Shown here in pieces: positions 33,509-41,757 of a stretch of DNA of 44,743 nt. The position numbers and the translations under genes are program-made. The stretch comes from Bacillota bacterium (GTDB taxonomy: Bacteria; Bacillota; Sulfobacillia; JAJZYS01; JAJYTV01), in the NCBI GenBank assembly GCA_021847575.1, contig JAJZQO010000015.1, positions 1 to 44,743 on the forward strand. The letters run 5' to 3'. The notes under the pieces are model-generated. The model was not told the DNA's origin. It made no database searches and saw only the letters and a program-made list of their open reading frames with translations. Each line of letters opens with the position of its first letter. Within the stretch, counting starts at the first letter, position 1.

Positions 33509-35038
33509 TCAGGCCCTGCCGGCGCTCGGCCGGACGAAGTCCATGGCGGCGATGCGCATCTCGCTCAGCTGCAGGCAGAGGTACGCCTCGCCGGTGGCGG
33601 CCAGGCAGCCGGCGATCGCGCCCGCGGCAAGGCCAAGGAGCGCGTAGGCGCCGGCGAAGAACGCAGCCGCGATCGCGGCGGTCAGCACCGTGAAGAGCAG
33701 GCGCAACCAGACCGCCACCGTGCGCTGGTCGATCGCGTTCGGCATGACGGCCCATGCGAGCAGCGCGACCGCGCGGCTGAGCAGCATCAGCGAAAGCGCC
33801 AAAGGCAGGCTCCAAACCGCAATCGCCGCCTGGCCCGCGCCGATCAGCCAGCCGGTCGCGACGCCGCCCCAGCCCAGGCCGGAAACCAGCGCCGCGGGCA
33901 GGAACCAGGCCATGAGCTTCGTGCCGAGGAGACCGGGAGTCTGCGCCCAAAGCGGCGACGAGAGGACTTGGCCGAAGGTGACCGACAGGGCCGCAGCGCC
34001 GGTCAGGACCATCATGTATGCCAGCAGGCCCGGCAGCACCTGCCAGGGCATGCCCCGGCCAACCGCCAGGTGCCCCGCGATGCCCGCCACGACCCAGCCG
34101 AGCGCGATGAGCGGCAGCCACAGGGGCAGCATGGTGCGGTAGAGGCGCGCGAACTCGACACCGAGGAGCGCCATGCCTCCCTGGCCAGGCCAGTCGCGCC
34201 GCCGGAAGCGCCGCCGCCCGGCCGCCGCCCCAGGACCCCTGGACGAGACCAGCGCAGCGCGCCAGCCGATGCCGCGCCGCCCTGCGAGCACCGGCAAGGC
34301 GCCCCAGTCGACGCCGAGGCGCACGGTGCTGGGGGCGAGAGCGATCATCGCGCCAAGGACCAGCAGGGCAGCGACGCCGAGCGCCGCGAGCGCCAGGGCG
34401 TTGCCGTGCAGGGCCAGGGCGGTCAGTGCGAGCGGCCAGATCGGATCGCACACCGCGGCAAGCCCGGCGAGGCCCCCCTGGCCCAGGCCGAGACCCGCGC
34501 GCAGGGCCAGCAGGGCGAAGGCCGCGAGCAGGGCGTAGCGGATGTAATCGCCCCACCTGCCAAGGCCGAGCAGGATGTAGCGGATCGCCATGGCGGCGAT
34601 CAGCGTCAGTCCGACCAGGTAGAGCAGGCTGCCCCAGCCGACGTCGCCGGAAGCCGCCATCTGCGGCACCCAGAAGACGGCGACCACGATGAGGAAACGC
34701 AGCTGGGTCACCGCCTGGCGCACCAGGGTCCAGACGACGATGCGATCGGGCGGGATGGCGCTCGGCACGACGAGCGCCAGGTCCGCGGGCCGCGCCAGAA
34801 GGCGGCGTTGGCCGCCGATAGCCGCAAGCCCCAGCCCGAGGAGCCACAGCGCGAGCGCGTAGATGGTCGCCGCATGGCCGAAGTGTGGCATGCCGCGCCT
34901 GCTCCGCGTCAGGATGAAGACGATGTACACGGCCACCAGCAGATAGACGGCAAGCCGGCCGCGGGCCTGGGCGAGCAGGCGCAGTTGGGCGCGCAGGGTC
35001 CGCCCCTCGAGGTAGAGGAGCGCGCCGAAGCCGCTCAT
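33509..35038 (-). CDS. ABC exporter permease
   Basis: A 509-residue membrane protein with about twelve to fourteen hydrophobic segments in two halves, joined by an Arg-rich loop (RRRFRRRDW near residue 276). This looks like the putative ABC exporter permeases that pair with a single ATPase. No extracellular FtsX/MacB domain is present. The substrate is not known; many such exporters handle antimicrobials or lipids. The ATG at 35038 overlaps the ATPase stop as ATGA. Composition is strongly Ala/Leu/Gly. Confidence 0.85.
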   Translation of the reverse strand: MSGFGALLYLEGRTLRAQLRLLAQARGRLAVYLLVAVYIVFILTRSRRGMPHFGHAATIYALALWLLGLGLAAIGGQRRLLARPADLALVVPSAIPPDRIVVWTLVRQAVTQLRFLIVVAVFWVPQMAASGDVGWGSLLYLVGLTLIAAMAIRYILLGLGRWGDYIRYALLAAFALLALRAGLGLGQGGLAGLAAVCDPIWPLALTALALHGNALALAALGVAALLVLGAMIALAPSTVRLGVDWGALPVLAGRRGIGWRAALVSSRGPGAAAGRRRFRRRDWPGQGGMALLGVEFARLYRTMLPLWLPLIALGWVVAGIAGHLAVGRGMPWQVLPGLLAYMMVLTGAAALSVTFGQVLSSPLWAQTPGLLGTKLMAWFLPAALVSGLGWGGVATGWLIGAGQAAIAVWSLPLALSLMLLSRAVALLAWAVMPNAIDQRTVAVWLRLLFTVLTAAIAAAFFAGAYALLGLAAGAIAGCLAATGEAYLCLQLSEMRIAAMDFVRPSAGRA

Positions 35039-35736
35039 TCCTCCGTGAGGCCGAGGAAGGCCTCGTTGAGGCTCTGCGCGGGAGCCGTGATCTCCTCGAG
35101 CGTGCCTTGCGCCAGCAGACGGCCGCGGTGCAGGATGACGAAGCGGTCGCAGATCTCCTCGGCGCTGCTCAGGATGTGCGTCGAGAGGAGCACCGCCGCG
35201 CCCCCCGCCCGCACGGCGCGCAGGGTGTCAACCAGTTCGCGCTGGCCCGCCGGGTCCAGCCCGACCATCGGCTCGTCGACCAGGAGCAGCAGCGGGCGAT
35301 GCAGGAGCGCGCAGGCGATCAGGAGCTTCTGCTTCATGCCCTTGGACAGGGCGCCACCCACCCTGTCGCCGACTTCGTCGAGGTGCAGGCGCCGCAGGAT
35401 GTCCCGCGCCTGCTCAGGCCAGCCGCTGTCCAGACGGTAGGCCCGCGCGATGAAGCCGAGGTGCTCCTCCACGGTGAGCAGCGGGAACACTTCCGGCTGC
35501 TCGGGCACGAAACCGACGAGGGCCTTCTGCTGCTCGATCGGCTGCCCAGCGAGCCAGGCGTGGCCCGACGTCGGGTGGACGAGCCCCGCGAGGGCGTGCA
35601 GCGTCGTCGTCTTGCCCGCCCCGTTCGGGCCGAGGAGGCCGACGATCTCGCCGGGCCGCACCTCGAAGCTGAGGTCCGCAACGGCGGCGACGTCGCCGTA
35701 GCGCTTGCCGAGCCCTGCCACCTTCAGGCCGTCCAT
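35035..35736 (-). CDS. ABC exporter ATP-binding protein
   Basis: A CcmA/drug-exporter-type ATPase of 233 residues. Walker A GLLGPNGAGKTT, Q-loop in FVPEQPEVFPLLTVEEHL, signature GALSKGMKQKLLIACAL, Walker B LLLLVDEPMVGLDP and the switch histidine STHILSSAE are present. It powers the permease encoded next. The ATG at 35736 is preferred: the upstream ATG at 35748 has the GGAGGG site touching it, which is too close to work. The C-terminal 40 residues carry LAQGTLEEITAPAQSLNEAFL, typical of this subfamily. Confidence 0.92.
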   Translation of the reverse strand: MDGLKVAGLGKRYGDVAAVADLSFEVRPGEIVGLLGPNGAGKTTTLHALAGLVHPTSGHAWLAGQPIEQQKALVGFVPEQPEVFPLLTVEEHLGFIARAYRLDSGWPEQARDILRRLHLDEVGDRVGGALSKGMKQKLLIACALLHRPLLLLVDEPMVGLDPAGQRELVDTLRAVRAGGAAVLLSTHILSSAEEICDRFVILHRGRLLAQGTLEEITAPAQSLNEAFLGLTEE

Positions 35737-35873
35737 GCTGCCTTTCATCCCTCCGTCAGGTCCCTGCGGACTGCCGCGTGCCGTGCCAAGTACGGCCCCA
35801 AGTCTGAAGGGGCACGCGGAAATCTGTCAATGCCGCCGATGCCACGGGGGCCGCGGTGCGCTAAGATGCTTGC

Positions 35874-37103
35874 ATGTCCCAACGCAACTCCGGCTATCCG
35901 CCGGCGCTTTTGGTTCTTGTTCTGTCCACCGTCCTGATGGTGTCGGGATTCTCCATGATGTGGCCGCTCGTGACGCTCTACGTCCATTCGCGCCTCGGGC
36001 TGCCCATGAGCTGGGCAGGCGTCGTCCTGCTCGTCCAGTCGGCCGCGAACCTCGGCGGCAACCTGGTTGGCGGGCCGCTCTTCGATACCTGGGGCGGTCG
36101 CCGCACCGTGCTCGTCGGGGCCTGCTCGGCGTCGCTCGCGGCCTTCGGCATGGCCCTGACGCACGGACTCTACCCCTACCTCGCCATGACCGTAGTGCTC
36201 GGCTTCGGCACAGGCCTGATCTACCCCTCGATCAACGCCTTCGCGGCGCAGGTCTGGCCCGACGGGCAAAGGGCCGCCTTCAACGCCGTTTACGTCGCGT
36301 CGAACGTCGGCGTCGCCGTGGGCTCGATGGCGGGCGGGCTCCTGGCCGAGATCCGGTTCTCGCTCTCGTTCACGGTCACTGGCATTGTGATGCTGGTCTA
36401 CGCCTGCGTCGTGCTGGTGGGCATGCGCGCGCCGGCGTTCGGCCCAGCCCGCGCGACGCCGCACCAGGTCCTCCCCGGCGGCCCGGCCGCGCCCCGCGGC
36501 CCGGCAGAACTCTGGCGCCTCGCGCCATGGCTGCTCGCGCTCGGCCTGTTCCTCGACTGGACGGCCTACGTCCAGTGGCAGACCACCGTCGCGGTGCACA
36601 TGGAGGTGCTCGGCTTTGCGCTCTCGCGCTACAGCCTGCTCTGGACGGTGAACGGCGTCCTGATCCTGGCCGGGCAGCCGCTCGTGGCCTGGTTCACGCG
36701 ACAGGTGCCCGCCGTGAAGCTGCAGATGCTGCTCGGCAACGTGCTTTTCATCCTGTCCTTCGTCCTGCTGCTCCGGGCCAGGGCGTACAGCGCCTTCCTC
36801 GGCGGCATGGCGCTCACAACGCTCGGCGAGATGTTCGTCTGGCCTGGCGTGCCGGCGGCGGCCGACCGGTTGGCTCCCGAGGGCAGGCGCGGACTGTACC
36901 AGGGCCTCGTCAGCGGGGCCGCGTCGACGGGCAGGGCCGCGGGTCCACTCTTCGGCGGCCTGCTCTACGACCGCTTCCCGACCCAAGTGCTGTTCCTGGT
37001 CATGATCGCCGTCTTCATCGTCGGCCTGGCCGTGCTGGCGGTCTACGACCGCTTCCCGCCGCGGACGGTGCGCAGGGAAGCGGCCGTCCCACCCGGATAC
37101 TAG
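35874..37103 (+). CDS. MFS transporter
   Basis: A 409-residue major facilitator with about twelve transmembrane helices and a cytoplasmic loop near 185-215. The loop 2-3 motif reads GGPLFDTWGGRRTVLVG, equivalent to the drug-efflux GxxxDRxGRR motif, so a proton-coupled exporter is likely. The substrate is unknown. The ATG at 35874 has no ribosome site; a TAAGAT box lies six bases upstream, so the message might be leaderless. The stop codon overlaps that of the opposing DUF190 gene within CTAG. Confidence 0.85.
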   Translation: MSQRNSGYPPALLVLVLSTVLMVSGFSMMWPLVTLYVHSRLGLPMSWAGVVLLVQSAANLGGNLVGGPLFDTWGGRRTVLVGACSASLAAFGMALTHGLYPYLAMTVVLGFGTGLIYPSINAFAAQVWPDGQRAAFNAVYVASNVGVAVGSMAGGLLAEIRFSLSFTVTGIVMLVYACVVLVGMRAPAFGPARATPHQVLPGGPAAPRGPAELWRLAPWLLALGLFLDWTAYVQWQTTVAVHMEVLGFALSRYSLLWTVNGVLILAGQPLVAWFTRQVPAVKLQMLLGNVLFILSFVLLLRARAYSAFLGGMALTTLGEMFVWPGVPAAADRLAPEGRRGLYQGLVSGAASTGRAAGPLFGGLLYDRFPTQVLFLVMIAVFIVGLAVLAVYDRFPPRTVRREAAVPPGY

Positions 37104-37501
37104 CCTGGCCCCGCGGCCGGGTCGGTCCCGGATGTGGCCCGCCCCCGCCCCGTGCCGGAGTAGTGGACGACGGTCACCTTGTCGCGCGTGATCATGCCGT
37201 CGCCCACAAGTTCCAGGAGCGTGGGCAGGAAACGTTCGATATACTCGGTGGAGTCGACGATCTCGATCACGATGGGCAGATCGGACGACAGGTCGAGGAG
37301 CCCAGCCGTGTGGATGCGGCTCGACGCGCCGAAACCCTCGATCGCGCGGTGCACCGTGGCTCCGGCCAGGCCCTCGCGCCGCGCCGCCATGATGATCGCG
37401 TGCCACAGGCCGTGGCCGTGGTGGCGGTCCGACTCGCCGATGTAGACCCTGAGACGCTCTGCCGGACCGCTGATGCGAGGCAGCTTGCCCTCCATACCCA
37501 T
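37100..37501 (-). CDS. DUF190 (PII-like) protein
   Basis: A 133-residue protein of DUF190, small PII-like ferredoxin-fold proteins. RLRVYIGESDRHHGHGLWHAII, EGLAGATVHRAIEGFGASSRIHTAGLLDLSSDLPIVIEIVDS and KVTVVHYSG, read in pieces, match the family closely. DUF190 genes are frequently found beside crcB/fluC fluoride channel genes, as here, and may regulate or sense for the channel; no biochemical role is established. Start at ATG 37501 is preferred among TTG 37507, ATG 37501 and ATG 37495. It is transcribed away from the channel pair. The C-terminus is Gly/Thr/Pro-rich. Confidence 0.88.
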   Translation of the reverse strand: MGMEGKLPRISGPAERLRVYIGESDRHHGHGLWHAIIMAARREGLAGATVHRAIEGFGASSRIHTAGLLDLSSDLPIVIEIVDSTEYIERFLPTLLELVGDGMITRDKVTVVHYSGTGRGRATSGTDPAAGPG

Positions 37502-37567
37502 CACCAACTCTCACAGCAGTATTGCCACAAGGGGAAGCCATCTCCTGCCTGACGAAAGGATGCCACG

Positions 37568-37918
37568 ATGTATCTCCTCGTCGCGGCCATGGGCGGCATC
37601 GGCAGCATCCTGCGCTACCTCGTGAGCCGTCTCATGGCGCGCTTCGCGCCAGACCTGCCATATGGCACCCTGCTCGTCAACTGGACAGGCTCGTGGCTCG
37701 TCGGCCTCCTCGGCGGCGCCGTGTCCCAGCGCATCCCGGGGGCCTTGCTGACGCCGATCGTGGCAGGGCTGCTCGGCGGATTCACGACCTTCTCGACCTT
37801 CACCTACGAAACGGCCGAGCTGGTGCAGTCCGGAGAACTCCTGCCCGCCATCGCCAATCTTGCGCTGAGCGTCGTAGGCGGCGCCCTGCTGGCGCTGCTG
37901 GGATTGAGCCTCGCATGA
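37568..37918 (+). CDS. crcB: Fluoride channel subunit 1
   Basis: A 116-residue FluC/CrcB protein with four transmembrane helices. It exports fluoride as an antiparallel dual-topology dimer. GTLLVNWTGSWLVG contains the pore asparagine, and GGFTTFSTFTYE holds the conserved Thr/Phe residues lining the ion path. The ATG at 37568 has AAAGGATG just upstream. It overlaps the second channel gene as ATGA. Two adjacent genes suggest a heterodimer with fixed, opposite topologies. Confidence 0.95.
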   Translation: MYLLVAAMGGIGSILRYLVSRLMARFAPDLPYGTLLVNWTGSWLVGLLGGAVSQRIPGALLTPIVAGLLGGFTTFSTFTYETAELVQSGELLPAIANLALSVVGGALLALLGLSLA

Positions 37919-38304
37919 GCGCCCTCTACGACCTGCTCGCCGTAGGGTTCGGCGGGGCCGTCGGCACCCTGCTGCGCTACGTGGCGGAGAGCGCGGCGAA
38001 GGGGCTGCCGTCCGCCATCTGGGCCGTGGCGGCCATCAACGTGCTCGGCGCCTACCTGATCGGCTTTCTCGCGACGCTCCTGATCGAACGCCTGCATACG
38101 CCGCCGCCTTGGCGCCTTCTGCTCACCACCGGCATTCTCGGCGGCTTCACCACGTTCGGGACGCTGATGGTGCAGCTGGCCACGCTGCTCAGGGCAGGCG
38201 ACCTCGCCCTGGCGGCAGCTCTGGCGCTCGGCGAGGTGCTGCTCGGGCTTGTCTGCACCGTGCTCGGGGCAGGCAGCGCCCGCCGGCTGCCTGGGCGCGG
38301 CTAG
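37915..38304 (+). CDS. crcB: Fluoride channel subunit 2
   Basis: A 129-residue second FluC/CrcB protein with four helices. The pore blocks AAINVLGAYLIGFLATL and GILGGFTTFGTLMVQ are conserved. The ATG at 37915 overlaps the stop of subunit 1. Arg/Lys placement differs from subunit 1 at the ends (basic C-terminus ARRLPGRG), consistent with an opposite insertion in the membrane and a heterodimeric channel. Confidence 0.95.
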   Translation: MSALYDLLAVGFGGAVGTLLRYVAESAAKGLPSAIWAVAAINVLGAYLIGFLATLLIERLHTPPPWRLLLTTGILGGFTTFGTLMVQLATLLRAGDLALAAALALGEVLLGLVCTVLGAGSARRLPGRG

Positions 38305-38438
38305 TCGGGCCCCGCCTGCGCGGCGTGCAGCGCGCCCGCGGACAAAGGCGCCCGCATCCCGCTCCGCGCGGTGGTCTGGCCGTCGAGGCCGTGCGGCGAT
38401 AGCGCGTCCGCAACTGTCAAAGACTGTCGCCCGCGAAG

Positions 38439-38533
38439 CAGGAGTTCGCATGGCTTGGCCGAACCAACGTCCACTCCTGGGAGGTAACCTTGTCACCCGC
38501 AGGCACAAGGTTTCTCCTACCCCTTCGGGGAGG
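38439..38533 (+). promoter_or_regulatory. Structured leader with three hairpins before the MerR-XRE-cupin gene
   Basis: Three stems occur in 95 nt. CAGGAGT/ACTCCTG (38439-38445 with 38473-38479) encloses TTGG/CCAA (38455-38458 with 38464-38467). ACCTTGT/ACAAGGT is at 38487-38493 with 38505-38511. CCT-a-CCCC/GGGGAGG around TTC is at 38516-38533. The last stem buries the GGGGAGG ribosome site, so opening it could switch on translation. It matches no riboswitch class that I recognise. The rest of 38305-38438 shows only a direct repeat of ACTGTC (38413-38426 region). Confidence 0.55.
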
Positions 38534-38540
38534 TGCTGGG

Positions 38541-39377
38541 TTGAATATGCGCATCGCCGAGGTGGCCCGGGTCGTCGGTGTGTCGCCAGGCACCATTCGC
38601 AAGTGGGAACGCCAGCAGCTCGTCCGGCCGCCGCGCGGCGCCAACGGCTACCGTTACTTCACCTCGCGCGAGATCCAGCGTCTCGCCTTGATCAAGCGGA
38701 TGACCCTCCAGGGCATGAGCCTCGTTGCCATTCGCCACGCCTTGCCGCCGACGCCGGCGGAAGTCGGCACGGCGCCGTCCAGGCTGCCCGGTATTCTGCG
38801 GCTGCTGCGGACGGAGGCGGGGCTCAGCGTGCAGGAGCTGAGCCAGGCCATAGGCGTGTCGGGCGTCGAACTCGTGCTGCTCGAGGGCGGGCGCGCAACG
38901 GGATCGGTCGCCACCTTGCAGCGCCTCGCCACCTTGTACGGCGTCGCCCTGATCGATCTCGTCAAGGGCGATGTCGCGCCGCAGGCGCAATTCATGCCCG
39001 CGCAGGAGAGGCCGCAGTTGGCCCTCCCCGACGAGGACGTCACGATCGAAGGTTTGGCCCAGGGCCCGGTGGGTCTGCAGCCAACCCTCCTGACCGTCGC
39101 GCCCGGCGGCGGCGCGGAGGAGTCGCATGCGCACCCGGGCGAGGAGTTCCTTTACCTCCTTTCTGGCCGACTCGAGATCTGGCTGGGCGACACGCGATAC
39201 CTGCTCGAGCCCGGCGACTCGCTCGCGTTCCTCAGCCTTACGCCCCATCGCTGGCGTGCGATCGCGCCCACCGCGACGATGATCCTCTGGGTGCACAGGG
39301 AGGACCACCAGGACCAGCCGGGTAAGGACACCCTTCCCGCGCTGGCTTGGCGCCTCGGGAAAGGAGTTGATGCCTAG
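38541..39377 (+). CDS. MerR HTH - XRE HTH - cupin regulator
   Basis: A 278-residue regulator with three domains. A MerR-type winged helix (4-70: MRIAEVARVVGVSPGTIRKWE, YRYFTSREIQRLALIKRM) comes first. A Cro/XRE helix-turn-helix follows (85-142: LRTEAGLSVQELSQAIGVSGVELVLLE). The cupin is at 165-252 (SHAHPGEEFLYLLSGRLEIWLGD, LEPGDSLAF). XRE-cupin proteins usually sense small acids or amines; the added MerR domain is unusual. The TTG at 38541 has GGGGAGG seven bases upstream; the ATG at 38547 is the alternative. It precedes a decayed transporter gene, a ThDP enzyme and a hydrolase, its probable targets. Confidence 0.88.
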   Translation: MNMRIAEVARVVGVSPGTIRKWERQQLVRPPRGANGYRYFTSREIQRLALIKRMTLQGMSLVAIRHALPPTPAEVGTAPSRLPGILRLLRTEAGLSVQELSQAIGVSGVELVLLEGGRATGSVATLQRLATLYGVALIDLVKGDVAPQAQFMPAQERPQLALPDEDVTIEGLAQGPVGLQPTLLTVAPGGGAEESHAHPGEEFLYLLSGRLEIWLGDTRYLLEPGDSLAFLSLTPHRWRAIAPTATMILWVHREDHQDQPGKDTLPALAWRLGKGVDA

Positions 39378-39439
39378 ACGGACTGAGTCCGCGACGACGT
39401 CCGCGCGTCTCCCGCGCTCGTGGCGAAGGAGAGTCTTGT

Positions 39440-39891
39440 TTGTACAGTTGGCGACGCGTCCCCCTGGTTGCGCTCGCAGCATCCAGTGCCCTGCTGGCCG
39501 CCGCCTGCGGCTCCACCCCGGCCGCCCAGGCGCCGTTCCAGAAAGCCAACGGGGTTGTCGTGGCACTCGCGCCCCAGACGACCATCGGCAGTTTCACCCC
39601 TCTCGTCAACTCGGCCCCCTTGATAACATCGTCGCGGAGTACATGATGCACTCCCCAGTCGCCATGGCTTCGAGCCACGACACAATCGATTGGCTCGTAC
39701 CTGCCCGGCACCACGAGCCAGGTCCAGCACCGCATGTACCAGTACACCCCGGCGACCGCCCGTGACCTGCCGGTGCTCTGGATGCCCGAGCCGTACGGCG
39801 TCAACGAGACCGCCTTCTACGTGCGCGGGATGAACACTTCAACCCGGTCGCCGGTTTCACCCCGATGAACTACGTGACAATCTCGCACTAG
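39440..39891 (+). pseudogene. Decayed ABC substrate-binding lipoprotein
   Basis: The TTG at 39440 still has AAGGAGA and a good lipoprotein signal (LVALAASSALLAAACGSTP), followed by ANGVVVALAPQTTIGSFTPLVN, typical of family 5 (peptide/nickel) binding proteins. The frame then breaks near 39615. LDNIVAEYMMHS-like sequence follows in another frame, then YQYTPATARDLPVLWMPEPYGVNETAFYVRGMN in the first frame. A one-base shift near 39836 leads to FNPVAGFTPMNYVTISH and a stop at 39891. Intact members have about 550 residues; most of the middle is gone. No permease or ATPase genes remain nearby. Confidence 0.75.
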
Positions 39892-39892
39892 A

Positions 39893-39931
39893 CCCCGCAT
39901 CGGGGCACGGCCGGCATTCACCGCCGTGCCC
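39893..39931 (+). terminator. Mutually exclusive hairpins after the lipoprotein pseudogene
   Basis: CCCCG-cat-CGGGG begins at 39894. A perfect 9-bp stem (39903-39911 with 39923-39931) uses part of the same G run, so only one can form at a time. There is no T-run. It may be a former operon attenuator or terminator between the binding protein and the ThDP enzyme. Confidence 0.45.
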
Positions 39932-39970
39932 GACGCCTCCACCCCGTCCTGCCGATTTGGAGGGATACCC

Positions 39971-41662
39971 ATGAGCCACCACGCCACCGGTGCCGACGTC
40001 CTCGTCGAAGGGCTGATCGGTGCCGGCGTCGACGTCGTCTTCGGCGTCCCGGGCGATACCGGCATAGCCTTCTACGAGGCTCTCTACCAGCGCCGCGACC
40101 GCATCCGCCACGTCCTGGCGCGCGACGAGCGCTCCGCCGCCGCCATGGCCGACGCCTATGCCCGCGTCACGAATCGGCTCGGCGTCGTCGAGGCGTCGTC
40201 CGGCGGGGGCGCCACCTATCTGGTCGGAGGGCTGGGCGAGCCCTTCGCGGCGTCGGTGCCCCTGCTCGTGATCACGAGCGACATCCACCGGCAAAGCCGC
40301 GGAACCGGCGCCATCACCGAAATCGATCAAGGCGCCCTTTTCAGCGCCGTGACGAAGTACCGGCGCACTGTGGACTCGGCTGCTGCCCTCCCGCGCATCC
40401 TTCCGGAGGCGATCGCAGCCGCGCTGAGCGGCCGACCCGGTCCGGTCTCGCTCGTGCTGCCCGAGGATGTCCTCGCGGAGGAAGCGCCGGGTGCCGCCTC
40501 GCCGCCACGGGCCGAGCTTCCCCCCGCGCGTCCGCAGGCGCCGCCCAAATTGGTCACCGAGGCCGCCGAGGCCTTCCGTCATGCCCGCCGTCCCGCCATC
40601 CTTGCCGGCTCGGGCGTCCACCTGTCGGCCGCCTGGGACGAGCTGCGGAGCCTGGCCGAGGAGAACGGCATCGCCGTCGCGACCACGATCCATGGCAAGG
40701 GTGCGTTCCCCGAGGATCATCCACTGTCCCTCGGCACACTCGGCGCGAACGGCGCGAGCATCGAGGACATGAGGCCGTTGGCAGAGGCCGATGCCGTCCT
40801 GCTCGTCGGCACGCGAGCCAACGCCACCGATACGGACGGGTTCACGGCGCCGCCGCGCGGCTCCGCGTTCGTGGCCCAGATCGATATCGATCCCCGGCGC
40901 GCGGGGCTCAACTATCCCGACGCAGTGGCACTGCCCGGCGACGCAAAGGCGGTTCTGCGTCAACTCCGGACGGCTCTCGCATCGTTCGGCCGAAGGCAGA
41001 TGCCACTCGGACCCGCACGCCCCTCGCCTGCCCTGGCGACGTCGTCCCCCGGAGCGGGCCACCTGCACCCCGCCGGGATCGTGACACGGCTTCAGGCCGC
41101 GGCCAGGCCCGACACGGTCGTGACGGCCGACGCGGGCACGCCGACGCCATGGCTCTCCGCCGTCTGGCAATGTCGCACCGCCGGACGCAGCTTGCTGATC
41201 CCGCGCGGTCACGGAGCGATGGGCTTCGCCATCCCCGCCGCTGTCGGTGCCGCGATCGCCCAGCCCGGCAGGCCCGTGCTCTGCCTCACCACCGACGGCA
41301 GCTTCGCGCTGTCCTGCGGCGAATTGGAGACCGTGCAGCGGCTGGCGCTGCCGATCACGATCGTTCACCTCTCGAACCGCAGTTTCGGCTGGATCAAGAT
41401 GCTGCAACACCTCTACCAGGACCGGCATTACCTCGGCGTGGATTTCGCCCCTGTGCAGGCGGATCTGGTGGCGAGGGGGTTCGGCCTCACCTCAATGCAC
41501 GTCGAGACGCTCGACGAGCTGAGCTTCGCGCTGCAGGGCGCACAGGCGGAGGGAAAGCCTCTGTTCATCGACGTCGCGGTGCCGGCGGAGCACGAACTCG
41601 TCCCGCCTGTGGCGCCTTGGCAGCGCACTCTGCTCGGGACGGGCGGCCGGCCGGTCTACTAG
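39971..41662 (+). CDS. ThDP-dependent enzyme, acetolactate synthase-like
   Basis: A 563-residue thiamine diphosphate enzyme of the acetolactate synthase/2-oxoacid decarboxylase group. Glu53 (ARDERSAAAMADAYAR) is the cofactor-activating glutamate. The middle domain (190-335) is followed by the ThDP domain with TDGSFALSCGELETV near 441 and the metal-site Asn469. GDG is replaced by TDG. It is probably not the biosynthetic IlvB, since no small subunit follows and context is catabolic. Substrate unknown; a 2-oxoacid decarboxylase is one option. The ATG at 39971 has GGAGGG upstream. Confidence 0.9.
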   Translation: MSHHATGADVLVEGLIGAGVDVVFGVPGDTGIAFYEALYQRRDRIRHVLARDERSAAAMADAYARVTNRLGVVEASSGGGATYLVGGLGEPFAASVPLLVITSDIHRQSRGTGAITEIDQGALFSAVTKYRRTVDSAAALPRILPEAIAAALSGRPGPVSLVLPEDVLAEEAPGAASPPRAELPPARPQAPPKLVTEAAEAFRHARRPAILAGSGVHLSAAWDELRSLAEENGIAVATTIHGKGAFPEDHPLSLGTLGANGASIEDMRPLAEADAVLLVGTRANATDTDGFTAPPRGSAFVAQIDIDPRRAGLNYPDAVALPGDAKAVLRQLRTALASFGRRQMPLGPARPSPALATSSPGAGHLHPAGIVTRLQAAARPDTVVTADAGTPTPWLSAVWQCRTAGRSLLIPRGHGAMGFAIPAAVGAAIAQPGRPVLCLTTDGSFALSCGELETVQRLALPITIVHLSNRSFGWIKMLQHLYQDRHYLGVDFAPVQADLVARGFGLTSMHVETLDELSFALQGAQAEGKPLFIDVAVPAEHELVPPVAPWQRTLLGTGGRPVY

Positions 41663-41757
41663 TGCGGCGAACCCTGCCTCGCAGGGCGGCGCGTTCCCCG
41701 GGTGCGGCAGGGACCCGCCCACCGACGATCCCTCAGGGCAAGAAGGGAGTTTTTCCG

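Noticed and set aside
37502-37567. Possible fluoride riboswitch between DUF190 and the crcB pair (minus strand contains GGAGATGGCTTCCCC).
   Set aside because: It resembles the first half of the crcB motif with one base missing, but the second half (AAAC...GCTGATG...CTCCTAC) is not there and the spacer is too short for a full switch.
39634-39765. Separate small gene reading MMHSPVAMASSHD.
   Set aside because: It is a frame-broken part of the substrate-binding lipoprotein remnant, without its own ribosome site.
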